From contig NZ_JASGBH010000010.1 in assembly GCF_030053395.1 (NCBI RefSeq), positions 62,001 through 126,000 on the forward strand: a DNA stretch of 64,000 bases, given 5' to 3'. The notes beneath the pieces are model-generated. The model saw nothing but the letters and a program-made list of their open reading frames with translations, had not been told where the DNA came from and searched no databases. The stretch comes from Limnohabitans lacus. GTDB lineage: Bacteria; Pseudomonadota; Gammaproteobacteria; Burkholderiales; Burkholderiaceae_C. A program made the translations under genes and the position numbers. Numbering within the stretch: position 1 is the stretch's first letter; every line of letters starts with the position of its first letter. Below are positions 7,820-16,525 of this stretch, one piece after another.

Positions 7820-8458
7820 GTGAAAATCAACTCGCTGCAAGACCTCAAAAAGGTCCAGAAACAACTGGCCGTGGCCCAAGAAAAGGCGCAGGCCGAAGCC
7901 GTTGCCCGCGCTGCAGCGGAGCGTCAGCGCGAGGCCGAAACCAAGCTGTTTGAGCGGGCGGTGGGTACAGTCAAGCGCATGCCCGAGTCGGCCAGGGCAC
8001 CGGCTCCCAAAACCATCGTCGCACCTGTGGCCAAGCAGCGCCAAAAAGACGAGCAAGCTGTGCTGCGCGATGCACTCAGCGACGAGTTCGACGCCAGCAC
8101 TTTGCTCGACACCGATGAAATGCTGAGCTTTCGCCGCCCCGGCATCGGGCGCGATGTGACGCACAAACTGCGCAAAGGCGACTGGGCCATACAAGGCGAG
8201 GTCGATTTGCACGGCCTGCGCACCGAGGAGGCGCGTGTGGCTTTGGCCGAATTCATCCGCAATGCCCATCGCCATGGCCTGCGTTGCCTGCGCGTGGTGC
8301 ACGGCAAAGGTCTGGGCTCACCCGGCAAGACGCCGGTGCTCAAGTCCAAGGTGCACAGCTGGCTGGTGCAAAAAAACCAGGTCATGGCCTTTGTGCAAGC
8401 CAAACCCGCTGAGGGCGGTGCAGGCGCCTTGGTGGTGCTGCTCAAGCCTGCAGGTTGA
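7820..8458 (+). CDS. Smr-domain protein (putative endonuclease/nicking activity)
   Basis: A 212-aa protein that begins with GTG. Residues ~8-55 are a charged, Ala/Glu/Lys-rich predicted coiled coil. The C-terminal Smr domain spans ~120-210, with the hallmark VDLHGLRTEEAR (~133-144) and the VVHGKGLGSPG loop (~160-170). Smr domains, first seen in the C-terminus of MutS2, can nick or bind branched DNA or act on RNA; which applies here is unknown. The stand-alone arrangement with an N-terminal coiled coil is like proteobacterial SmrA/YdaL-type proteins. It follows the haemoglobin gene closely and precedes apaH by 24 bp. Confidence 0.85.
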   Translation: MKINSLQDLKKVQKQLAVAQEKAQAEAVARAAAERQREAETKLFERAVGTVKRMPESARAPAPKTIVAPVAKQRQKDEQAVLRDALSDEFDASTLLDTDEMLSFRRPGIGRDVTHKLRKGDWAIQGEVDLHGLRTEEARVALAEFIRNAHRHGLRCLRVVHGKGLGSPGKTPVLKSKVHSWLVQKNQVMAFVQAKPAEGGAGALVVLLKPAG

Positions 8459-8482
8459 ACCACTGGATCGGCTGAGTTCTCC

Positions 8483-9310
8483 ATGTCTGTTTATTTGATC
8501 GGTGACATCCAAGGCTGTGACGGGCCCCTTGAGCGCTTGCTGCAGCAAGTGGCGTTTTCGCCCAGCCGAGACCAGTTGTATGTGCTGGGCGACTTGGTCA
8601 ACCGCGGACCTGATTCAGCCGGCGTGCTTCGCCGCCTGATGGCCATGGGCTCATCGGTGCAGTGCGTGTTGGGCAACCATGACCTGCACCTGCTGGCCGT
8701 GGCCGCTGGGGCCAGCCCCTACAAGCGCCTAGACACGCTGGACAACTTGCTGCAAGCCCCAGATCGCAGCGCCATGCTCGATTGGCTGAGTCACCAGCGC
8801 ATGGCCATTTATGCCCACGGCATCTTGATGGTCCACGCGGGTGTTTTGCCAGCATGGTCAGTCGATCAAACATTGGCCCTCGCGGCAGAATTCGAAGACG
8901 TTTTGCGCAGTCCATTGTTGACCGAGTTTTTGCACCAGATGTATGGCAACCAGCCCGATGCCTGGCGCGACGATCTGCAAGGCATCGACCGTCTGCGCGT
9001 GATCGTCAATGCGTTGACGCGCCTGCGTTTTTGTACGGCTGATGGCGTCATGGAATTCAAGGCCAAAGAAGGCGCCAACGCTGCCCCTGCAGGCTTCATG
9101 CCCTGGTTCGATGTGCCGGGTCGGCAAACCGCGCAGGTGCCCATCGCCTTCGGTCATTGGTCCACGCTGGGTTGGCTGGGCCGCATGGATGTGCTGGCGC
9201 TGGACACCGGTTGCGTCTGGGGCGGCTGCCTGAGCGCCTTGCGTTGGCAGGCCAGTGGGGCGCACGAACTGATTCAGGTCAACTGTCCCCAGGCTCAGCA
9301 AGCGGCGTGA
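8483..9310 (+). CDS. apaH: ApaH, symmetrical bis(5'-nucleosyl)-tetraphosphatase
   Basis: A 275-aa calcineurin-type metallophosphatase that cleaves Ap4A to two ADP and removes Np4-type RNA caps. The metal-binding motifs are in order: LIGDIQGCDGPL at residue 5, VLGDLVNRGPDS (~34-45), LGNHDLHLLA (~63-72) and a distal HAG (VHAGVLPAW). The C-terminus has the ApaH-type FGHWSTL and LDTGCVWGG stretches. The first motif has GD-x-Q instead of E. coli's GD-x-H; to my knowledge this substitution is common in pseudomonads and betaproteobacteria. Last of the gene run that begins with the haemoglobin. Confidence 0.95.
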   Translation: MSVYLIGDIQGCDGPLERLLQQVAFSPSRDQLYVLGDLVNRGPDSAGVLRRLMAMGSSVQCVLGNHDLHLLAVAAGASPYKRLDTLDNLLQAPDRSAMLDWLSHQRMAIYAHGILMVHAGVLPAWSVDQTLALAAEFEDVLRSPLLTEFLHQMYGNQPDAWRDDLQGIDRLRVIVNALTRLRFCTADGVMEFKAKEGANAAPAGFMPWFDVPGRQTAQVPIAFGHWSTLGWLGRMDVLALDTGCVWGGCLSALRWQASGAHELIQVNCPQAQQAA

Positions 9311-9422
9311 TCCACCGCTTTGCCGTCATGCATCGCGCGCAATGGCGATCAGATGGCACTGGACCTATCGCCCTGGCCGCCACGCAAAATGACCGCAAAG
9401 GGGGGCTGCCGCACATCCTTGG

Positions 9423-9428
9423 CACAAT
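9423..9428 (+). promoter_or_regulatory. -10-like hexamer close to the CNNM-type gene start
   Basis: CACAAT, preceded by TTGG, lies 6 bases before the ATG at 9435. It is one of several short-leader arrangements in this window. The remaining 112 bp of this gap show nothing else. Confidence 0.35.
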
Positions 9429-9434
9429 GGCGGT

Positions 9435-10724
9435 ATGGACTTTTTGCTGATCGCTTTTCTCACCTTGCTCAACGGCGTGTTTGCCATGTCGGAGTTGGCG
9501 CTGGCCTCCAGTCGCAAGGCGCGTTTGGCGGTCTTGGAAGAAAGCGGTGACAAAGGTGCGCAGGCCGCATTGAAGCTGCTAGAAGAACCCACGCAATTCC
9601 TCTCCACAGTTCAGGTGGGCATCACCTCCATCGGTGTTCTCAACGGGATTGTGGGCGAAGCTGCATTCAGCGCATCGTTGGCGCAGGTGCTGGTCGGTTG
9701 GGGCCTCAGCGACTCGGCGGCCAGCGTCAGTGCCACGGCCATTGTGGTGACCCTCATCACCTTCACCACCATCATTTTTGGGGAACTGGTGCCCAAGCGC
9801 ATCGGGCAGCTCTACCCCGAGCCTGTAGCCCGTGTGGTCGCTCGCCCCATGGCCTGGCTCGCCAAGGTGGCTGGACCGTTTGTGAAGCTGCTTTCGCTGT
9901 CAACGCAAGGCATGCTCAAACTCATGCGGATCGACAGCAAGGGCAGCCAGGAAGTCACCGAAGAAGAAATCACCGCCAGTCTGGCCGAAGGCGTGAGCGC
10001 GGGCCTGATCGAAGAGCACGAGCATCAGATGGTGCGCAATGTGTTCCACCTGGACGACCGGCCGTTGACTTCCATGATGACACCGCGTGGTGACATCCAG
10101 TGGCTAGAAGCGAGCTTGACCACCCGCCAAGCCATGGAGCGCATCAACCAGATGCGCGTCGAGGGCAATCACTCGTGGTACCCCGTTTGCCGCGAAAACC
10201 TCGGCCACGTGCAGGGCGTGATCAGTGTGTCGCAATTGCTGTCTTTGCCTGCCGACGATGCGCTCACCTTGGATCACCACGCGCAGACCGCACACTTTGT
10301 GCCCGAAACCTTGACCGGCATGGAACTGCTCGAGCAAATGCGCGACCAGCCCAGCCGCATGATGTTTGTGGTGGACGAATATGGCGAAGTGCAGGGCTTG
10401 TTGACCCCACTTGACCTGCTTGAAGCCATCACCGGAGAGCTCAAACCCGAGACCCAAACCGATGCCTGGGCTAACCAAAGGGCCGATGGCAGCTGGCTGC
10501 TGGACGGTCTGATGCCTGTCAATGAGCTCAAATCGCGTTTGGACATCAAGGATTTACCTGCCGAGGACAAAGGCCGTTACAACACGCTGGCGGGATTGCT
10601 TTTGTATGTATTGGGACAACTGCCCGTGGTGACCCAATGCATTGAATTGGACGACTGGGTATTTGAAATCGTCGATTTGGATGGCAGGCGTATTGACAAA
10701 GTGTTGGCCACCCGAAAGCATTAA
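9435..10724 (+). CDS. CNNM/CorC-type membrane protein with CBS domains (HlyC/CorC family)
   Basis: A 429-aa protein. Residues 1-~180 form a DUF21 (CNNM) transmembrane domain with about four helices, the first at MDFLLIAFLTLLNGVFAMSE. Two CBS domains follow (~200-330; ADDALTLDHHAQ lies between them, and MMFVVDEYGEVQGLLTPLDLLEAI is the second). A C-terminal CorC/HlyC transporter-associated domain covers ~345-425. Homologues are linked to Mg2+ or Co2+ export; the older name haemolysin is misleading. It appears to be a single-gene unit, ending before the AT-rich H-NS promoter region. Confidence 0.9.
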   Translation: MDFLLIAFLTLLNGVFAMSELALASSRKARLAVLEESGDKGAQAALKLLEEPTQFLSTVQVGITSIGVLNGIVGEAAFSASLAQVLVGWGLSDSAASVSATAIVVTLITFTTIIFGELVPKRIGQLYPEPVARVVARPMAWLAKVAGPFVKLLSLSTQGMLKLMRIDSKGSQEVTEEEITASLAEGVSAGLIEEHEHQMVRNVFHLDDRPLTSMMTPRGDIQWLEASLTTRQAMERINQMRVEGNHSWYPVCRENLGHVQGVISVSQLLSLPADDALTLDHHAQTAHFVPETLTGMELLEQMRDQPSRMMFVVDEYGEVQGLLTPLDLLEAITGELKPETQTDAWANQRADGSWLLDGLMPVNELKSRLDIKDLPAEDKGRYNTLAGLLLYVLGQLPVVTQCIELDDWVFEIVDLDGRRIDKVLATRKH

Positions 10725-10754
10725 TGCTTTTTTCATAATCTTTTGTGCTCATTC

Positions 10755-10791
10755 GATTTAATTGAAAATCACATGTGAATTCAATTAAATC
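10755..10791. promoter_or_regulatory. Long AT-rich palindrome upstream of the H-NS gene
   Basis: GATTTAATTGAA (10755-10766) is the exact reverse complement of TTCAATTAAATC (10780-10791). The centre holds a further perfect 10-bp palindrome, TCACATGTGA (10769-10778). The whole 37-bp element ends 3 bp before a TATATT -10-like hexamer. It looks like an operator or cruciform-forming site controlling the downstream gene. Confidence 0.65.
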
Positions 10792-10794
10792 GGG

Positions 10795-10800
10795 TATATT
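10795..10800 (+). promoter_or_regulatory. -10-like hexamer of the H-NS gene promoter
   Basis: TATATT lies 32 bases before the H-NS start and directly after the palindrome. Any -35 would fall inside the right half of the palindrome, so a protein bound there should block RNA polymerase. Confidence 0.45.
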
Positions 10801-10832
10801 CAAGCATCTTTATTATTTATTCAGGAGTTGTG

Positions 10833-11129
10833 ATGAGCCAAAGCTACAAAGATCTTTTGCAACAGCGTGAAGCCCTCGAACAAGCGATTGCCGCTGCCCG
10901 TCAGCGCGAAATCTCGGAAGCCGTCGCCAAAGTGCGCGAACTGGTGGCCGAGTATGGCTTGACGGCCAATGACATTTTTCCAGGTCGTGGTGCCAAAGCT
11001 GCCAGCAAGCCTGCCAGCAAAGTGGCTGCCAAATACCGTGACCCTGCCACCGGTCAAACTTGGACTGGCCGTGGCAAAGCCCCTAAATGGATCGACGGCA
11101 AAGACCGCAATCAGTTTTTGATCGCCTGA
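10833..11129 (+). CDS. H-NS family DNA-binding protein
   Basis: A 98-aa nucleoid-associated protein. Residues ~5-45 are an amphipathic coiled coil for oligomerisation. The C-terminus carries the short betaproteobacterial H-NS DNA-binding motif, KYRDPATGQTWTGRGKAPKW (~65-84), which reads AT-rich minor grooves. The ATG at 10833 is chosen over the GTG at 10830 because AGGAG (10823-10827) lies at a good spacing. It is monocistronic, between an AT-rich palindromic promoter region and a strong terminator. H-NS proteins often repress their own AT-rich promoters; the palindrome makes that plausible here. Confidence 0.93.
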   Translation: MSQSYKDLLQQREALEQAIAAARQREISEAVAKVRELVAEYGLTANDIFPGRGAKAASKPASKVAAKYRDPATGQTWTGRGKAPKWIDGKDRNQFLIA

Positions 11130-11173
11130 CTTTCCGGCCTTGCCCTCACAGACACGACTAAACTGGTGTCACC

Positions 11174-11199
11174 AACCCCGCCCAGGCGGGGTTTTTTAT
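11174..11199 (+). terminator. Rho-independent terminator of the H-NS gene
   Basis: CCCCGC (11176-11181) pairs with GCGGGG (11186-11191) around a 4-base loop. TTTTTT follows, and AA before the stem extends the pairing. It lies 45 bp after the H-NS stop. Confidence 0.88.
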
Positions 11200-11284
11200 T
11201 GGTTTTTTAAAACGCAAAACTTTTTCAAAAGCAGTGATAAAGTCGATCAAAATCCATCTGAAATATTGCCCCTTCTCTTGATTC

Positions 11285-11836
11285 ATGTCCCTTGTGCCAT
11301 CCCATCTGCCGAACCTTGAAGAAAATCCAGAGCAAAACCGTTGGTATTTGGCCTATACCAAACCAAGGCAAGAGCAAATCGCTCAGCTCAATCTCGAGCA
11401 GCAGTCATTTGAAGCTTATTTGCCCCGCTACAAGAAGTTCAAAAAAACCGAGCAAGGTCCTGTCGCGTTGTTTGAGCCCATGTTCCCGCGGTACATCCTT
11501 TTTCGACCCCGTCGGGCAGAGCAAAGCATCTCGGTCGTGCGGAGCACCAAAGGCGTGGCCACAATCGTCCGCTTTGGGTTTGAGCCGGCCTTGCTCCATG
11601 ATGACCTCGTGCGACGCATTCGCCTCATGGAAGAAGACCGCAACCAAGCCACGCTTGTTGAATTGAGCAACCTCAAGGCCGGTCAAACCGTGCGCCTCAA
11701 ACACACGGCCTTGGGTGATGTGGAAGGGCTGATCCAAAGTGTGTCCAGCAAACGCGTCGCCGTTCTCTTTGAAATCCTTGGCCGCCCTACCGTGGTCCAG
11801 GTGGAGCACCACCAGGTCGAAGTGACCGACGTTTGA
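11285..11836 (+). CDS. RfaH/NusG-like transcription antitermination factor
   Basis: A 183-aa protein with an N-terminal NusG (NGN) domain (~18-115: WYLAYTKPRQEQIAQLNLEQ, MFPRYILF) and a C-terminal KOW-type domain (~130-180: LKAGQTVRLKHTALGDVEG). It is close in size to RfaH (162 aa). It lacks the usual NusG neighbours (secE, rplK), so it is a specialised paralogue of the RfaH/LoaP type that helps RNA polymerase through long, poorly translated operons such as polysaccharide clusters. No target operon with an ops-type element was found in the window. The start at 11285 has no clear Shine-Dalgarno. Confidence 0.85.
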   Translation: MSLVPSHLPNLEENPEQNRWYLAYTKPRQEQIAQLNLEQQSFEAYLPRYKKFKKTEQGPVALFEPMFPRYILFRPRRAEQSISVVRSTKGVATIVRFGFEPALLHDDLVRRIRLMEEDRNQATLVELSNLKAGQTVRLKHTALGDVEGLIQSVSSKRVAVLFEILGRPTVVQVEHHQVEVTDV

Positions 11837-11991
11837 CTGGGGGCCATCGCGTTGCTTTTCACGCAAGGGCTGCCGTGTCTCCACCCGCAGTTTCTGCCTG
11901 GATGGCGTGAGCCCGGTGCGCCGGTCCCCTGTTTAAACCCACCGTCAGGCAAGGCCACTAAAATCTATATTCATTCACTTGTATTCGTCCT

Positions 11992-12714
11992 TTGTCCACG
12001 CCCACGCCCCATAACCCACTGCCTCAGCACATTGCCATCATCATGGACGGCAACCGTCGTTGGGCCAAAAAACGCTTCTTGCCTGCAGCCCTGGGCCACG
12101 CAGCAGGGGCCAAGCGGGTGCGCGACATCGTCAGCAGCTGCGCGGCGCAGGGCATTGCGCATCTGAGTTTGTTTGCCTTCAGCACCGAAAACTGGAAACG
12201 CCCTGAAGAAGAAGTCTCCAGCCTCATGAGCTTGTTCATGACCTACTTGCAAAAAGAGGTTGACAGCATGAATGAGAACGGCGTTCGCCTCAAAGTTGTC
12301 GGTGACAAATCACGCTTTTCTCCAGCGCTGCAAGAGCTCATTGTTCGGGCAGAGACCATGACTGCGGCCAACCAAGCCATCACCCTCACGGTGTGTGCCA
12401 ACTACGGTGGCCGCTGGGACATGATCCAGGCTGCGCAGGCATGGCAAAGCGCCCACCCCGGTCAAAGTCTGCAAGATTTGACGGAAGAAGCCTTGGCGCA
12501 ACACCTGAGCACCTCTTATGCCCCGGAGGTGGATTTGCTCATCCGCACCGGCGGTGAGTCGCGCATCAGCAACTTCATGCTCTGGCAAGCGGCCTATGCC
12601 GAGCTCTTCTATACCGATGACCTGTGGCCCGACTTCACCCCCAAGCGCTTGACCAAGGCCATCGACTGGTTTCAGCACCGTGACCGCCGATTTGGTTCGT
12701 CGGCGCCCATCTGA
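11992..12714 (+). CDS. uppS: UppS-like isoprenyl diphosphate synthase (cis-prenyltransferase)
   Basis: A 240-aa cis-prenyltransferase that extends farnesyl diphosphate with isopentenyl diphosphate to make the lipid carrier for wall and surface polysaccharides. The first conserved box is HIAIIMDGNRRWAKK (residues 13-27), with catalytic Asp19. LFAFSTENWKRP and the RTGGESRISNFMLWQ box are also present. The NRRW form differs from the NGRW of E. coli UppS and is seen in other cis-prenyltransferase subgroups. The start is probably TTG at 11992, because no ATG or GTG precedes the first box. It lies next to the RfaH-like gene rather than in the usual frr-cdsA-dxr cluster, so it may be a second copy. 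Confidence 0.87.
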   Translation: MSTPTPHNPLPQHIAIIMDGNRRWAKKRFLPAALGHAAGAKRVRDIVSSCAAQGIAHLSLFAFSTENWKRPEEEVSSLMSLFMTYLQKEVDSMNENGVRLKVVGDKSRFSPALQELIVRAETMTAANQAITLTVCANYGGRWDMIQAAQAWQSAHPGQSLQDLTEEALAQHLSTSYAPEVDLLIRTGGESRISNFMLWQAAYAELFYTDDLWPDFTPKRLTKAIDWFQHRDRRFGSSAPI

Positions 12715-12802
12715 TGGGGCGTTAGCCGCACGCCTGAGCCTGCATCTGCCGTGATCTGCCTGAGCGCCCGTAAGCGCTGAACCGAGTGGCGTTGGTGCGG
12801 GA

Positions 12803-13939
12803 TCAGACCAGCACGTGGATCTGGGCGGCAGCATTTCGGGCACGTTCAAGGGCGCCTGGGCCTTTGGCCAAGGCCACGGCCATGCGGCGATAGGGCCGGG
12901 TGGTGGGCTTGCCGAAGATGCGCACGTCCACGCCGGGTTCGCTCAACGCGGCTTCCACGCCAGTGAATTTCGGGTCTTTGCCTTCCTTGTCGGCCAGCAC
13001 CACGGCGCTGGCGCCTTCGACGCACTCGATCACGGGGATCGGCAAGCCCAGTACAGCACGGGCGTGCAGGTCGAACTCGCTCAGGTTCTGGCTGATCAGC
13101 GTGACCATGCCGGTATCGTGCGGGCGGGGGCTCAGTTCGCTGAAGATGACTTCGTCCTTCGTGACGAAAAACTCCACGCCAAACAAGCCCGCTCCCCCTA
13201 AGTCGGTGGTGACTTTTTCGGCCATGTCTTGTGCGGCTTGGATTTGCTCGGGCTTCATGCCTTGGGGTTGCCAGCTGTATTGGTAGTCACCGCGCTCTTG
13301 CACGTGGCCAATCGGCGGGCAAAACAGGGTTTGTCCATGGCGTTGGCGCACGGTGAGAAGGGTGATTTCAAATTCGAAATGGATGAACTCTTCGGCGATG
13401 ACTTTCTGGCGGTCGCCGCGCATGCCGGCGCAGGCGTAGTCCCAGCTGGCTTGGATGTCGGCGGCGGTCTTGGCCACGCTTTGGCCTTTGCCGGACGAGC
13501 TCATGACGGGTTTGATGACGACGGGAAAGCCGATTTCGGTGGCGCGGGCCATCAACTCTTCGGCCGATTCGGCATAGCTGAATTTGGCGGTGCGCACCCC
13601 CAGGCCCACGGCCACGTCGCGGATGCGGTCGCGGTTCATGGTCAGGTTGGCAGCGCGGGCGCTGGGGATGACTTCAAAGCCTTGTTTTTCCACATCGAGC
13701 AGCACTTCGGTGCGGATGGCTTCGATCTCGGGGACGATCAGGTCGGGTTGGTATTTGGCGATGGCTGCACGCAGTGGCGCTTCGTCGAGCATGCTGAACA
13801 CGCAAAACTCGTCGGCCACTTGCATGGCCGGGGCGCCGGCATAGCTGTCGCAGGCGATGACGTGGCAGCCCAGGCGCTTGGCGCTGATGACGAATTCTTT
13901 GCCGAGTTCACCGGAACCCAAAAGCAGTATTTTTTTCAT
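12803..13939 (-). CDS. purT: PurT, formate-dependent GAR transformylase
   Basis: A 378-aa ATP-grasp enzyme that makes formylglycinamide ribonucleotide from GAR, formate and ATP, a folate-free route in purine synthesis. It opens with the nucleotide-binding [38 protein letters not shown] and [18 protein letters not shown] segments follow. The ATG at 13939 is chosen because the protein then begins [15 protein letters not shown]; a start at 14005 would add 22 unlikely residues. E. coli PurT is 392 aa, so the N-terminus is slightly shorter here. It is convergent with the UppS-like gene across an 88-bp gap that holds no clear terminator. It needs formate, the substrate of the FDH operon at the window start. 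Confidence 0.95.
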   Translation of the reverse strand: MKKILLLGSGELGKEFVISAKRLGCHVIACDSYAGAPAMQVADEFCVFSMLDEAPLRAAIAKYQPDLIVPEIEAIRTEVLLDVEKQGFEVIPSARAANLTMNRDRIRDVAVGLGVRTAKFSYAESAEELMARATEIGFPVVIKPVMSSSGKGQSVAKTAADIQASWDYACAGMRGDRQKVIAEEFIHFEFEITLLTVRQRHGQTLFCPPIGHVQERGDYQYSWQPQGMKPEQIQAAQDMAEKVTTDLGGAGLFGVEFFVTKDEVIFSELSPRPHDTGMVTLISQNLSEFDLHARAVLGLPIPVIECVEGASAVVLADKEGKDPKFTGVEAALSEPGVDVRIFGKPTTRPYRRMAVALAKGPGALERARNAAAQIHVLV

Positions 13940-14052
13940 AAGGGTAAAGGGGTAGATAAGGGGACAACACCATTGTTGCTCAGTTGCCTGACACACAACC
14001 TGCACATGCGGTGTTCTTGACCTGCATCATGTGTAACCGCCAAGCAGCTTCC

Positions 14053-14058
14053 CACAAT
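14053..14058 (+). promoter_or_regulatory. -10-like hexamer at the adaptor gene start
   Basis: CACAAT overlaps the upstream ATG at 14057 and lies 7 bases before the ATG at 14066. If it is the -10 element, only the second ATG can be the start. The remainder of the 117-bp divergent gap with purT shows no other clear signal. Confidence 0.35.
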
Positions 14059-14065
14059 GGTTCGC

Positions 14066-15280
14066 ATGAATGCTGTTTGGACTTGGATGCGCCGACATGG
14101 CGGCAAATTGTGGTTGGGCTTACTCGCCCTGTTGCTGGGCGTGGCTTTGCTGCGCTGGTGGATGGGTCCGCATGTGCAGACCGAGGCGGTGCAACGCCGT
14201 GATTTGCTGCAAACGGTGGTGGCCAGTGGCCGTGTAGAGACGCCGCACCGGGTGGACATTGGTGCGCAAATCACCGGCACCGTGGCGCGTGTGCCTGTGG
14301 CCGAAGGACAGGCCGTCAAAGTGGGGGATGTGCTGATCGAATTGGTCAGCACCGAGTTGCAGTCTGCAAAGCGGCAGGCCGAGCTGGCCGTGATGCAAGC
14401 GCAGGGTCGGTTGCGGCAGTTGAACGACGTGCAAGGGCCGGTGCTGCAGCAGACCCTGCGGCAGGCGCAGGCCAGTCTGGACACGGCGCGGGCCAGCTGG
14501 CAACGCAATCTGACTTTGTTCGAGCAGGGCTTCATTGGCCAGGCGGCGCTGGACGAATCGCGCAAGGCCTTGGCCTTGGCCGATGCCCAGGTGTTGGCTG
14601 CACAAAAACAAGTGGCCTCGACCCAGGCTGGTGGCGCTGAGCACAGCTTGGCCGTGGGCGCTGTGGCCGAGGCGCAGGCCAACGCCGAGGTGGTCAGCGC
14701 CAAGGCCCGCTATGCGGTGATCAAGGCTTCTGTGAGTGGCCAGCTGATTGGCCGCAGCGTGGAGGTGGGTGATGTGGTGCAAGCGGGCAAGGTGTTGATG
14801 ACTTTGTCGCCCGAGGGGGCCATGCAGCTGGTGGTGCAGATCGATGAAAAGAATTTGCGCTTGATGGCAGTGGGGCAGCAGGCGCTGGCCTCGGCCGATG
14901 CCTATCCGCAGCAAAAATTCAAAGCTCAGGTGGCTTTCATCAACCCCGGCATCAATGCCCAGACGGGCGCGGCGGAGGTCAAGCTGGATCTGCCCGAGCC
15001 GGTGCCATTCCTCAAGCAAGACATGACGGTGTCGGTGGACATGGAGGTGGCGCGCAAGCCGCAAGCGCTGGCGCTGCCAGTGGGGCATGTCAACGACATC
15101 AACTTGGCAGCTCCCTGGGTTTGGCTCAGCGAGCAAGGTCATGCGGTGCGCCGCCCGGTGCGGCTTGGCTTGCGCGGTGGCGCGTGGGTGGAGGTGCTGG
15201 ACGGTTTAAGCGAGGGCGATGCGGTGATCGCTTTGCCCTATACCTTGCGCCAAGGCCAGCGCGTGCGGACTCAGCCCTGA
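14066..15280 (+). CDS. MacA-like periplasmic adaptor (membrane fusion) protein
   Basis: A 404-aa HlyD/MacA-type adaptor that links an inner-membrane ABC exporter to an outer-membrane channel. One membrane anchor lies near residues 12-30. A barrel-sandwich hybrid domain follows (RVDIGAQITGTVARVPV, then the second half GQLIGRSVEVGDVVQAGKVL), flanking a long coiled-coil hairpin (~100-210), with beta-barrel domains after it. The start at 14066 is preferred over 14057 because a -10-like CACAAT overlaps the latter. Permease and ATPase genes follow immediately, giving a split MacAB-like operon. The substrate is unknown. Confidence 0.88.
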   Translation: MNAVWTWMRRHGGKLWLGLLALLLGVALLRWWMGPHVQTEAVQRRDLLQTVVASGRVETPHRVDIGAQITGTVARVPVAEGQAVKVGDVLIELVSTELQSAKRQAELAVMQAQGRLRQLNDVQGPVLQQTLRQAQASLDTARASWQRNLTLFEQGFIGQAALDESRKALALADAQVLAAQKQVASTQAGGAEHSLAVGAVAEAQANAEVVSAKARYAVIKASVSGQLIGRSVEVGDVVQAGKVLMTLSPEGAMQLVVQIDEKNLRLMAVGQQALASADAYPQQKFKAQVAFINPGINAQTGAAEVKLDLPEPVPFLKQDMTVSVDMEVARKPQALALPVGHVNDINLAAPWVWLSEQGHAVRRPVRLGLRGGAWVEVLDGLSEGDAVIALPYTLRQGQRVRTQP

Positions 15281-15286
15281 GCAGGC

Positions 15287-16525
15287 GTGAGCATGTTCAA
15301 GCCCTGGTTGCCTTTTGAATGGATTGTGGCGATCCGATTTTTGCGTGAAGGCCGCATGCAGACGGTGTTCATTTTGGTGGGTGTGGCCATTGGGGTGGGT
15401 GTGATCGTGTTCATGTCGGCGCTGCTGGCAGGTTTGCAGGGCAACTTCATCGCACGGGTCTTGTCGGCGCAGTCGCACATTCAGCTTTTGCCACCCAAAG
15501 AGGTCACGCGCACTTTGCGCCCGGCCACGCCCAGCGAGGTGGATGCCGCCATCGTGCAGCCGCCACTGCAAAGGCTCAAGTCGATCGATCAGTGGCAGTC
15601 CTTGATCACGCATGTGCGCGAGATGGCCGACGTGACCGTGGTGGCTCCGGTGGTCAGCGGTTCGGCGCTGGCGGTGCGCGGCAGTGCCAGCCGAGCCATC
15701 AGCCTGACGGGGGTAGAGCCCGAGGGGTATTTCCAGATCGTCAAGTTGCCCGAAAAAATCGTGCGCGGCACCCCACGCTTGACGGGGCAGGACATGCTGA
15801 TCGGCACCGATCTGGCCAGCGACTTGGGCGTGGATGTGGGCGACAAGCTGCGCGTGGCCAATGCGGCGGGCGTGGCCACCACCTTGACCATCAGCGGCGT
15901 GTTTGACCTGGGCAACAAGGGTGCCAACCAGCGCAGTACCTTTGTGAGCTTGCGCACGGCACAAAGCCTGCTGGGCTTGCTGGGCGGTGTGAGCAGCATC
16001 GAAGTCACGGTGCGCGATGTGTATGCGGCCGAAGTCATCGCTCAGCGCATTCAGGCGGCCACCGGGGTGCAGGCCGACAGCTGGATCAAGACCGGTGCGC
16101 AGTTCTTTGCGGCCGTCAGTGCGCAGAGCACAGCCAACACGGCGATCCGTTTTTTTGTAGGGCTGTCGGTGGCCTTTGGCATTGCCAGTGTGTTGGTGGT
16201 GTCGGTGGTGCAAAAGTCGCGCGAGATCGGGATCATGCGGGCCATGGGCATTTCACGCGGGCAGGTGCTGCGGGTGTTTTTGCTGCAAGGCGGTTTGCTG
16301 GGCTGGGGCGGCGCGGTGCTGGGCTGTGCGGTGGGGGCGTTGGGTTTGGTGTTGTGGCAGCACATGGCCTTGAATGCCGATGGCACGCCGCTGTTTGCGC
16401 TGGTGCTCGACCCGACCTTGTTTGTGCTGGCGCTGGGACTGGCCACGCTGACGGGCTTGGCTGCGGCTTACGCACCAGCCTTGCGGGCGGCGCGGCTGGA
16501 CCCGGTGGAGGCCATTCATGGATGA
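15287..16525 (+). CDS. MacB-like ABC exporter permease (FtsX domain)
   Basis: A 412-aa permease with one N-terminal helix (~28-50), a periplasmic MacB-PCD domain (~55-280) and three C-terminal helices (~285-405), the standard MacB/LolC topology. Unlike E. coli MacB, the ATPase is not fused but encoded by the next gene. The start is GTG at 15287 or ATG at 15293, two codons later; both lie close behind the adaptor stop. The segment [20 protein letters not shown] is the conserved FtsX coupling region that contacts the ATPase. It is translationally coupled to the ATPase gene (8-bp overlap). Confidence 0.88.
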   Translation: MSMFKPWLPFEWIVAIRFLREGRMQTVFILVGVAIGVGVIVFMSALLAGLQGNFIARVLSAQSHIQLLPPKEVTRTLRPATPSEVDAAIVQPPLQRLKSIDQWQSLITHVREMADVTVVAPVVSGSALAVRGSASRAISLTGVEPEGYFQIVKLPEKIVRGTPRLTGQDMLIGTDLASDLGVDVGDKLRVANAAGVATTLTISGVFDLGNKGANQRSTFVSLRTAQSLLGLLGGVSSIEVTVRDVYAAEVIAQRIQAATGVQADSWIKTGAQFFAAVSAQSTANTAIRFFVGLSVAFGIASVLVVSVVQKSREIGIMRAMGISRGQVLRVFLLQGGLLGWGGAVLGCAVGALGLVLWQHMALNADGTPLFALVLDPTLFVLALGLATLTGLAAAYAPALRAARLDPVEAIHG

